NCBI GenBank assembly: GCA_024641365.1
Contig: JAHEDF010000308.1
Coordinates: 1-5,329, forward strand
From: Planctomycetota bacterium
GTDB taxonomy: Bacteria > Planctomycetota > UBA11346
Direction: 5' to 3'
DNA length: 5,329 bases
The translations under genes were made by a program, and so were the position numbers. Shown in pieces: positions 1 to 5,151 of the stretch (position 1 is its first letter; each line of letters starts with the position of its first letter). The notes beneath the pieces were generated by a model that saw only the letters and a list, made by a program, of their open reading frames with translations, searched no databases and had not been told where the DNA came from.

Positions 1-231
1 ACGGTGAGTTTTGCAGAGATAGGTAATTGGAATTGGCGATCTGCGACGAATATGTATCAGCGACGTCAAGTTGATGAGGCATCACGCGCATTTTATGGGG
101 CCATAGACGAATTTTGCCTGATTCGACGAGCACTTAATGACGGTGAAATTCTCGAGATTTTCCAGCTTGGTAAATCATCATCGCTGCGATCCGTTTATAA
201 TTACAGAGAAAATATTTTGGTAGGACGCTAG
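1..231 (+). CDS. C-terminal fragment of a LamG/concanavalin A-like jelly-roll protein (5' end outside window)
   Basis: The reading frame is open from base 1 and closes with TAG at 229-231, immediately followed by a second in-frame TAG. A GTG at position 4 is only an internal valine codon; the true start lies upstream of the window. The 76 visible residues include 'GAIDEFCLIRRALNDGEI', which matches the closing strand and helix of LamG-type jelly rolls (typical form G.IDEv.iy.RALs..EI). Upstream, 'IGNWNWRS' resembles the preceding strand. A 20-residue polar tail follows. LamG-like domains bind carbohydrate or protein ligands on exported proteins. In PVC bacteria they often sit on FecR-like or large surface proteins encoded near ECF sigma genes, and here an ECF gene follows 187 bases downstream on the same strand. 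The remaining domains of this protein cannot be seen, so its exact function is unknown. Confidence 0.72.
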   Translation, partial: TVSFAEIGNWNWRSATNMYQRRQVDEASRAFYGAIDEFCLIRRALNDGEILEIFQLGKSSSLRSVYNYRENILVGR

Positions 232-267
232 TAGAGAAATTCATTAATTCTTAACTGGTAGTTTTTA

Positions 268-294
268 ATAGGATGAAATTAATCCTATAGTTTT
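268..294 (+). terminator. Weak intrinsic-terminator-like hairpin after the LamG gene
   Basis: ATAGGAT (268-274) pairs perfectly with ATCCTAT (282-288) around a 7-nt loop. AG and then TTTT (291-294) follow. It lies 36 bases past the LamG stop codon, where a terminator would be expected. The stem is AT-rich and the T-run short, so it may work poorly or not at all. Confidence 0.35.
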
Positions 295-333
295 AGCTAA
301 ACCGCAATTAACTTTGTCGAGATTTGATTTTCC

Positions 334-360
334 CTACATATGTAGTCACGCTTTAGTCAC
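334..360 (+). promoter_or_regulatory. Possible operator region: 12-bp palindrome overlapping a tandem TAGTCAC repeat
   Basis: CTACATATGTAG (334-345) is a perfect 12-bp palindrome. Overlapping it are two copies of TAGTCAC (343-349 and 354-360) whose starts are 11 bp apart, about one helical turn, as expected for a regulator binding one DNA face. A weak sigma70-like promoter can be drawn here (TTGTCG 314-319, TACATA 335-340, 15-bp spacer), which would put the palindrome over the -10. The site lies 59-85 bases before the ATG of the sigma-factor gene. No known operator family is recognised; both the promoter and the operator are inferences. Confidence 0.3.
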
Positions 361-408
361 AAAGATTGGTTGTCCACGCTGACGAGTAAGCGGACATAGA
401 TATGGTAA

Positions 409-412
409 GAGG
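409..412 (+). promoter_or_regulatory. Shine-Dalgarno site deciding the start of the sigma-factor fusion gene
   Basis: GAGG (409-412, within AAGAGGG) lies six bases before ATG 419. The upstream in-frame GTG at 413 would directly abut this site with no spacer, so ATG 419 is preferred. A competing site, AGGA at 523-526, sits nine bases before an internal ATG at 536. Confidence 0.55.
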
Positions 413-418
413 GTGCTT

Positions 419-3400
419 ATGACTAAATCTGCGAGACTAACGAGTGCTTTGTCACAAATATCACCACCAGTAAAAACTTACGTAAACTCACAAGCGCATA
501 AGAGTGATGCATTTCATATCATAGGACCAAAAAGTATGTCATCAGCCACAGATGATCGAACATTGTTGGCTACCTATCGAGCTGGTAGTGATGAAGCATT
601 TTCACATTTAGTAATTCGCTACCAAGCCTTGGTGATGAATGCTTGTCATCGACAAGTGACAAGTGAACAGCTCGAGGATTGTGTACAGGCCGTTTTCATG
701 GTGTTAGCGCGTCGTCCAGCCGCTGCCATGCGGGCTCCTGCACTAGCAGCGTGGTTGCATCGAGTCTGTCATTTTGTCTGTCGCAATGCACGGAGAACAA
801 CCAAACGTCGGGAAGCTATCATGATGACCAGTAATATTTCTCCCGCAGTAGCAGCGCAGACCAACACTGATCCCGATGATATTTTGCTGATACAATTAGA
901 TGCAGCTTTATTGCAATTGGGTGATCGCCAACGAGCTGCCTTGTTATTACATGCGGAAAATAAATCAGCACCAGAGATTGCTGAACGCTTAGGTGTCAGT
1001 ACCGCAAATGCACATAAACTTATACAGCGTGGATTGTCCACCTTACGGCAACATGTGGTTAGTAATAAAGGTAAATCAATAAGTTCAGCTACTTTATTGG
1101 GATTTATTTATAATTCAGCGTTATCCGCATCTATTCAACCTGTACCATCATCGGCTGCTTTGTTAGCGAGTGCAACAAATAGTTCTGCGGCGGCTCTGTT
1201 AGCACAAGGCGCGACGGTTCAATTAACTATTATAACTATAAAAACAGCAGTTATTGCCGCTGTATTACCGGTAGCTGTTTGTGTTATTGGAATTTTATCC
1301 CGTGAAGTGTTTTTTTCAACAAACCAGCAACCGCCGATTACTCAGGAATTACTAAACTCTGTTGCGCGGGTAGCAACAGTAACGGAAATATCAAATCCAC
1401 CGCAAGGTAAAGAAGATGAAGAACGTCTCGTTGCCTTAGAAAAAGAGGCATCATTAATTGTTGCCAAACGACCACACGTAAAAAAGAAGGAATTACTTAA
1501 AAAAATAGTGTCTGTTATAACGCAGTATGATGCTTTTATTCCTCATGATGAAATTACGAAAAGTATTTTTTATGTTGGTAGTCACGCTGACGATAAGATT
1601 ATGCAGGAACGAGAATTGGCACTGCGTACAGTACTTGCGACTTGGGTCGCAGAAGCACCAGAACAAGCGGTACGTTGGGTTCACGCTTTGCCGAATCGCC
1701 AAGATAGAGATGCTGTTTTAAATTTTGTCGTTGAGAAATGGACTAAAAAAGAACCTGAAAAGGCACTGGCTTGGGCACAAAAGCTTAGTGAACTCGAGGA
1801 ATGTAATGATGTTTTAGCGACGATATTTGCTACGTGGGCAAAAACCGAACCTGAAAAAGCTTTCGCATCCGCTACCGCATTACCGATTTATCACATGAAG
1901 CGCACTGCTGCAGAGGTAACGCTGGTCTGTTGGGCTGAAAAAGAGCCAGCGAAAGTAGCAACCTTTATTCATGACATCTACGATAATGGCGATAAAATAC
2001 CATTGCCGTTACTTAAAGCCATTGCCAAGCATTTTATTTTATTTGATGAAAAAAACGCCTTGGATTGGTACAATACGCTTCCGCATAACTCAAATAAAAT
2101 GATAATAACAGTGGAATTTGTATCGAGTTGGGTCACTAAAAATCCGAGAGGTGCATTTGCCTGGCTTGAAGAAAATGTGCCAGAGCATTACCGCGCTGCT
2201 TTTCGTGCGTGGATATTAGGAGTTTGGGCAACGCATGATCTTGAACAGGCAACCGCGTATGCTGCAGAACTCCGGACTCAACATCAGCAACTGCCAAAAT
2301 TAGATATCAGATTCCTTGAAAAATTAGTCTATGAAAATTTTGAGTATGCAGCAGCTTACGCGTTAACATTGCCTGATGCAAAAGAGCGTTCCGATTGTAG
2401 GTGTTTAATACCATTGCTTCTGAGTAAATACAAACTTGATCAAGCGATGGAGATGCTGCATTCCATTGATTTTACAGATATGCCATCATCTCCGTTGGTG
2501 GACATGGCTCGTTCACTGGCTGAAAAAGATTATAAATCAGCAAAGAAAATAATTCCGACACTTGATATAGAAGTACAACAGTTTGCAGAAACAGCGTTAG
2601 AAAATATTATTATGGAGGTCGCAGCTCATAATCCTGAACCGCTGGTAGCTTGGTTTGATTCACTTCCGCAAACAGAACGAGTAGCACTATTGGGTCCCAT
2701 GTTGTCAGGTTGGTTGGGTAAAAATCCGACCGCGGCTAAGGCATGGGTAGAACAATTGCGCGACATTAAAGAACGCGAATTTGCCAACAAACATATAATT
2801 CCTGTACTCGTGCAACCTGATCCGGATCGTGCGCTCTCATTAGCTTTGCCAATAAAAAATAAACCGGATAAACAATCGGCGATGATTGCACTCGCCAGTT
2901 CGTGGATAGCTATTAGTCCTGAAAATGCCATTAACAAAATTACTAGCTTGCCTCAAGATAGTGCACGTGATGAACTACTCGGTTATGTTGTTCTCATTTG
3001 GGCTCTTTATGAACCAGAAAATGTTATGCAGTGGTTTAAAGCCAATTCGGATAGGACGGTTAATACTATTGCTGTCAATCAAATTGTGTCAGCATTACGT
3101 ATAATTGACATTAAAGGAGCTGCTGATTTTGTTTTACAAATTGAGACCCATGATGAACAAGAAAAAATAACCATCATTACTGGGGTCGTCTTGTCATGGT
3201 GTCTTAAAAATGATATACATGGTGCAAAATTATGGACAGATAAATTGCCGCCAGGAAAGGTTAAAAACGCTGCCTATGGAATGATAGTAGACAGGATGGG
3301 CCTAATTAATCCCGAAGAAGCAGCTGAAATGGCGCTCTCGTTGGATGATAATGGGTATGGAGAAATGGCGGTAAACAACGTTGCCAGTCGTTTGGTAGAT

Positions 3401-4012
3401 ATATCTGTAGAAAAAACGCTTTCCTGGATGAATGAGTTAAAATCACCAATTCTACGGATTGCCGCCACCAAAGGACTTATCAGAGGTTTGTCCTATGCAG
3501 GTCCAGACAAGGCCCACGATTGGTTAAAGTCACAAAAAGAAAAAGATCAGCGTAAGAGCGCAATTTATGAATTTATGATCAATTGGGTTTACTTTCAGCA
3601 TAATATGCATTCTGCAGCTAATTTTGCTACAAAGCTAGAAGTCGAAGATGAACGAAATTGGGCAATCTATAATTTATTACATTTAGGCATTAAACAATAC
3701 AATGATTCGAGACAAGTGCTCTCGTTACTTGATCTCATGAATCCAAGTGATCATCGTAATAGCGCAATATTATTAATTACAAAATGGTGGCAGAAATTAG
3801 ATCATGCCGCTGCTGTAAAATGGGCAACTGGTCTAACAAATGCAGATGAAAAATCGCTTGCCTGTACAGCAATAAAATATCAATGGGCACAGGCAGATAG
3901 TGATAAAGCAAATAAATGGTTCCAGGACTTGCATGTCCCAGAACATAAATTGGTCACAGAACAAGCGGGTATCGAGACCAAGCCTAAAGTGGAAACATTC
4001 AACGAGTTTTAA
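419..4012 (+). CDS. Membrane-anchored ECF sigma factor fused to a long Trp/Pro helical-repeat (solenoid) domain
   Basis: This is a 1197-residue protein numbered from ATG 419. Residues ~48-132 form sigma-70 region 2, with the core-binding helix 'DCVQAVFMVLARR' and then 'AAWLHRVCHFVCRNARR'. Residues ~158-212 form region 4, with the helix-turn-helix 'APEIAERLGVSTANAHKLIQ'. An Ala/Ser-rich linker and one strongly hydrophobic helix (~267-293) follow. After a charged linker (~300-395) come about 24 repeats of 31-34 residues (~397-1172) with a loose pattern W....P..A..W...LP. Predicted topology: sigma domains in the cytoplasm, solenoid in the periplasm. The protein should recruit RNA polymerase to target promoters, with the repeats binding an unknown ligand or partner; release by proteolysis is possible. 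ECF factors with long C-terminal extensions are known in Planctomycetes and Verrucomicrobia; I do not recognise this exact architecture as a named family. The ATG at 536 would give the usual ECF N-terminus, so the first 39 residues are uncertain. Confidence 0.9.
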   Translation: MTKSARLTSALSQISPPVKTYVNSQAHKSDAFHIIGPKSMSSATDDRTLLATYRAGSDEAFSHLVIRYQALVMNACHRQVTSEQLEDCVQAVFMVLARRPAAAMRAPALAAWLHRVCHFVCRNARRTTKRREAIMMTSNISPAVAAQTNTDPDDILLIQLDAALLQLGDRQRAALLLHAENKSAPEIAERLGVSTANAHKLIQRGLSTLRQHVVSNKGKSISSATLLGFIYNSALSASIQPVPSSAALLASATNSSAAALLAQGATVQLTIITIKTAVIAAVLPVAVCVIGILSREVFFSTNQQPPITQELLNSVARVATVTEISNPPQGKEDEERLVALEKEASLIVAKRPHVKKKELLKKIVSVITQYDAFIPHDEITKSIFYVGSHADDKIMQERELALRTVLATWVAEAPEQAVRWVHALPNRQDRDAVLNFVVEKWTKKEPEKALAWAQKLSELEECNDVLATIFATWAKTEPEKAFASATALPIYHMKRTAAEVTLVCWAEKEPAKVATFIHDIYDNGDKIPLPLLKAIAKHFILFDEKNALDWYNTLPHNSNKMIITVEFVSSWVTKNPRGAFAWLEENVPEHYRAAFRAWILGVWATHDLEQATAYAAELRTQHQQLPKLDIRFLEKLVYENFEYAAAYALTLPDAKERSDCRCLIPLLLSKYKLDQAMEMLHSIDFTDMPSSPLVDMARSLAEKDYKSAKKIIPTLDIEVQQFAETALENIIMEVAAHNPEPLVAWFDSLPQTERVALLGPMLSGWLGKNPTAAKAWVEQLRDIKEREFANKHIIPVLVQPDPDRALSLALPIKNKPDKQSAMIALASSWIAISPENAINKITSLPQDSARDELLGYVVLIWALYEPENVMQWFKANSDRTVNTIAVNQIVSALRIIDIKGAADFVLQIETHDEQEKITIITGVVLSWCLKNDIHGAKLWTDKLPPGKVKNAAYGMIVDRMGLINPEEAAEMALSLDDNGYGEMAVNNVASRLVDISVEKTLSWMNELKSPILRIAATKGLIRGLSYAGPDKAHDWLKSQKEKDQRKSAIYEFMINWVYFQHNMHSAANFATKLEVEDERNWAIYNLLHLGIKQYNDSRQVLSLLDLMNPSDHRNSAILLITKWWQKLDHAAAVKWATGLTNADEKSLACTAIKYQWAQADSDKANKWFQDLHVPEHKLVTEQAGIETKPKVETFNEF
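563..1054 (+). other. ECF sigma factor module (regions 2 and 4) within the fusion gene
   Basis: Region 2 spans about 563-814: an acidic/aromatic start 'LLATYRAGSDEAF', the core-contacting 'LEDCVQAVFMVLA', then a basic -10-recognition helix ending in 'RRTTKRRE'. A spacer of about 25 residues replaces region 3, as is normal for ECF factors. Region 4 spans about 890-1054, with 'LGDRQRAALLL' and a helix-turn-helix for the -35 element. Both parts look intact, with no stop, frameshift or obvious loss of key helices, so the module should be functional. Confidence 0.88.
1217..1297 (+). other. Predicted single transmembrane helix of the sigma fusion
   Basis: Residues ~267-293 are almost entirely hydrophobic ('TAVIAAVLPVAVCVIGIL') with one lysine near the N-side. 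The preceding 200 residues are rich in Arg/Lys and contain the DNA-binding parts, so the N-side must be cytoplasmic. The 'positive-inside' tendency fits, which places everything downstream in the periplasm. The lone proline inside the helix is tolerable. No cleavage site typical of a secreted protein follows. Confidence 0.7.
1607..3934 (+). repeat. About 24 tandem 32-residue helical repeats (protein level) in the sigma fusion
   Basis: The anchor Trp recurs at residues 409, 441, 473 and 505 (exactly 32 apart), then 571, 603, 765, 829, 861, 927, 1056, 1124 and 1156. Intermediate units have replaced it with other residues. A second Trp falls 11 residues after the anchor position in many units (420, 452, 550, 582, 745, 776, 872, 939, 1003, 1035, 1135, 1167), and several units end in Leu-Pro. 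Each unit reads as two helices with an Asp/Glu-Pro or Asn-Pro turn between them. The spacing of conserved residues does not fit the TPR consensus, so this is better called a TPR-like alpha-solenoid. The units have diverged widely in DNA sequence, so the array is old rather than a recent tandem duplication. Confidence 0.78.
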
Positions 4013-4178
4013 AATAACCAGAATACATGACAGGTTAGCCTCCATCGCGACCATTTAAATACGAGAAAATAAATCGCGGTAATAAAATTACCGCATAAAA
4101 AATCGTCTTTAAATTACACGTGGCGTCATCATGAGGAAGTTTGAATAATAAGTCACCCTTTTGAGGAGATTTCTTATC
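4013..4178 (+). promoter_or_regulatory. Gap between the sigma fusion and the STN gene, with a perfect hairpin at 4076-4094
   Basis: GCGGTAAT (4076-4083) pairs perfectly with ATTACCGC (4087-4094) around an AAA triloop. No T-run follows on either strand (A-rich bases follow on the plus strand), so it is not a classical terminator. It could be a weak attenuator, an mRNA-stability hairpin or a protein-binding palindrome. A -10-like AATAAT (4144-4149) lies upstream of the STN gene without a good -35, which would fit transcription by an alternative sigma factor, but this is speculative. Only trivial ORFs of a few codons are present. Confidence 0.35.
4164..4168 (+). promoter_or_regulatory. Strong Shine-Dalgarno site of the STN-domain gene
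   Basis: AGGAG (within TTGAGGAGA) lies ten bases before ATG 4179. An in-frame TTG at 4161 overlaps this site and cannot be the start, so the protein begins at ATG 4179. That start also gives a clean signal peptide. Confidence 0.75.
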
Positions 4179-4568
4179 ATGAAATTAATCTATTCACTAA
4201 TATTTACTGCAGTACTCATTTTGATCACTGGCTATCGTGTCCCTGTTTACGCGGCTGACAACATCAACGCAGCGTTAATTGGGGCAGAAGACAATTTGCC
4301 CTATGCTGGTCTGCCAACCATTTCATTATCAGTGAAAGACATGAGATTAAAGAATTTTGTGCAAATGATGGCTTCGCTCTCGAAGACAAAAATCGAGCTC
4401 GATGAAGAATATGCGCACAGCAAGATAACGTGTAGCTATGAAGAAGCTGAATTCGCTGACGTCATGCACTATATCGCAAAATATTTTCGTGCGGATGTGT
4501 ATTGGCAAGAAGGAGACACGCGACTATTTATTATTAAGCCACAAAAGAAAATAGCAGACAAAAAATAA
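4179..4568 (+). CDS. Small exported protein consisting of a lone STN (secretin/TonB short N-terminal) domain
   Basis: The protein has 129 residues. Residues 1-25 form a Sec signal peptide: Lys2, a hydrophobic core at 3-17, and a cleavage site after 'VYA' (25). After a short linker, residues ~47-120 show the beta-alpha-beta-beta-alpha-beta order of STN/secretin N0 domains: 'ISLSVKDMRLKNFVQMMASL', then strand 'SKITCSYEEAEF', helix 'ADVMHYIAKYF' and the final strands 'ADVYWQ..TRLFIIK'. The protein ends nine residues later with a Lys-rich tail and has no secretin channel or TonB barrel, so it is a free-standing periplasmic domain. In known systems STN domains signal to FecR-type regulators or make inter-subunit contacts in secretins. 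Here it follows a membrane-tethered ECF sigma gene by 166 bases on the same strand. A link between the two is inference. It could also be an accessory protein of a secretion system encoded elsewhere. Confidence 0.68.
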   Translation: MKLIYSLIFTAVLILITGYRVPVYAADNINAALIGAEDNLPYAGLPTISLSVKDMRLKNFVQMMASLSKTKIELDEEYAHSKITCSYEEAEFADVMHYIAKYFRADVYWQEGDTRLFIIKPQKKIADKK

Positions 4569-4797
4569 TGCGACTTTAACGGGCGAACATGAGCTCAGTT
4601 TTTATTTTACATTTTTACCACGTATAAAATTGGGACGTGGCGATTCAATTTCTGTCAGTGTTCTTTAATCAGAGATCTCTTCCTTTGCTTTGGAAAGAGT
4701 CACCAGTGTTGGGAAACATTTAGACATGCAAAAGCCGTCGTAGGGGACCCACGACGGCTAGATAATTCGCGATTGGTGTCGCTGAACTATACGAAGT
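4569..4797. other. Convergent intergenic region between the STN gene and rpmA
   Basis: I see no protein gene here. It holds a T-rich stretch just past the STN stop (4599-4616) without a convincing preceding hairpin, CCACGT/ACGTGG arms (4618-4623 and 4635-4640), a 10-bp palindrome AGAGATCTCT (4671-4680), and an imperfect stem CTCTTCC/GGAAAGAG (4677-4683 and 4692-4699, one bulge). None has a T-tail that would make it a clear terminator for the STN gene. The only strong signal is the rpmA terminator at the right end. Confidence 0.5.
4730..4759 (-). terminator. rpmA: Intrinsic terminator of rpmA
   Basis: On the minus strand a GC-rich 9-bp perfect stem (AGCCGTCGT 4733-4741 with ACGACGGCT 4751-4759) with a 9-nt loop is followed by a TTTT run (4733-4730, its first T also closing the stem). 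It lies about 40 bases after the rpmA stop codon. The plus-strand side has no T-run, so it serves rpmA only. Confidence 0.8.
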
Positions 4798-5082
4798 TTA
4801 TTTCTTAGCGGTTCTTTTCGCTGCCGTTTTTGCAACCGGTGCAGGTGCTTCGACGACGTCCACGAAACCATTGCGGAATTGCACCACGCCATCTTGCATC
4901 GCAAAGATGGTGAAGTCGCGGCCTAAGCCGACGCCGCGTCCTGGTTTAAACTTGGTGCCGCATTGGCGAATAATAATGCTGCCGATCTGGGCTTTTTCGC
5001 CGCCAAAGAGCTTAACGCCCCGGCGTTGACCTTGTGAGTCGCGACCGTTTTGGGTCGAGCCAGTTCCCATTTTGTGTGCCAT
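4798..5082 (-). CDS. rpmA: 50S ribosomal protein bL27
   Basis: The protein has 94 residues, starting at the ATG whose product begins '[16 protein letters not shown]', the hallmark bL27 N-terminus that reaches toward the peptidyl-transferase centre. Longer upstream extensions in frame lack similarity to bL27. The family core is intact: '[10 protein letters not shown]', '[15 protein letters not shown]' and '[20 protein letters not shown]'. Cys41 replaces the Arg usual in the RQRGT signature, and Met5 replaces the usual Lys/Arg. The last ~20 residues are an Ala/Pro/Lys tail not present in most homologues (usual length about 85). A ribosome-binding site, AAGGTGG (5093-5087), precedes the start. 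The gene is visibly richer in G+C than the sigma and STN genes, consistent with a conserved, highly expressed gene. Its usual partner rplU is not directly upstream. Confidence 0.97.
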   Translation of the reverse strand: MAHKMGTGSTQNGRDSQGQRRGVKLFGGEKAQIGSIIIRQCGTKFKPGRGVGLGRDFTIFAMQDGVVQFRNGFVDVVEAPAPVAKTAAKRTAKK

Positions 5083-5086
5083 AGGA

Positions 5087-5093
5087 CCACCTT
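5087..5093 (-). promoter_or_regulatory. rpmA: Ribosome-binding site of rpmA
   Basis: AAGGTGG on the minus strand differs from the AAGGAGG consensus at one base and sits four bases before ATG (5082). It fixes the start at the MAHK methionine rather than an upstream codon. Confidence 0.7.
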
Positions 5094-5123
5094 GTAGCTG
5101 TGTCGTTCGGTTGGAGGGGCGGA

Positions 5124-5151
5124 AAAATACTAAGGCCAATACCTTTAGCAA
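5124..5151 (-). promoter_or_regulatory. rpmA: Candidate sigma70-type promoter for rpmA
   Basis: On the minus strand, TTGCTA (5151-5146) resembles a -35 (4 of 6) and TATTTT (5129-5124) a -10 (4 of 6), with a 16-bp spacer. The distance to the start codon is about 40 bases. It fits rpmA being transcribed alone, since no rplU lies just upstream. Both boxes are imperfect. Confidence 0.35.

Noticed and set aside
374..390. CACGCTGACGA shared by the sigma-gene leader and coding sequence near 1583, considered as a dispersed repeat
   Set aside because: Only about 11 bases are shared and the coding copy is explained by its protein sequence.
413..415. GTG at 413 as the start of the sigma fusion
   Set aside because: It abuts the GAGG ribosome-binding site with no spacer; ATG 419 has proper spacing.
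769..4054. Minus-strand and alternative-frame open stretches inside the sigma fusion gene
   Set aside because: They overlap a clearly coding frame, lack recognisable domains and ribosome sites, and read as shadow frames.
4618..4640. CCACGT/ACGTGG arms as terminator of the STN gene
   Set aside because: The stem is 6 bp with an 11-nt loop and no T-run follows on either strand.
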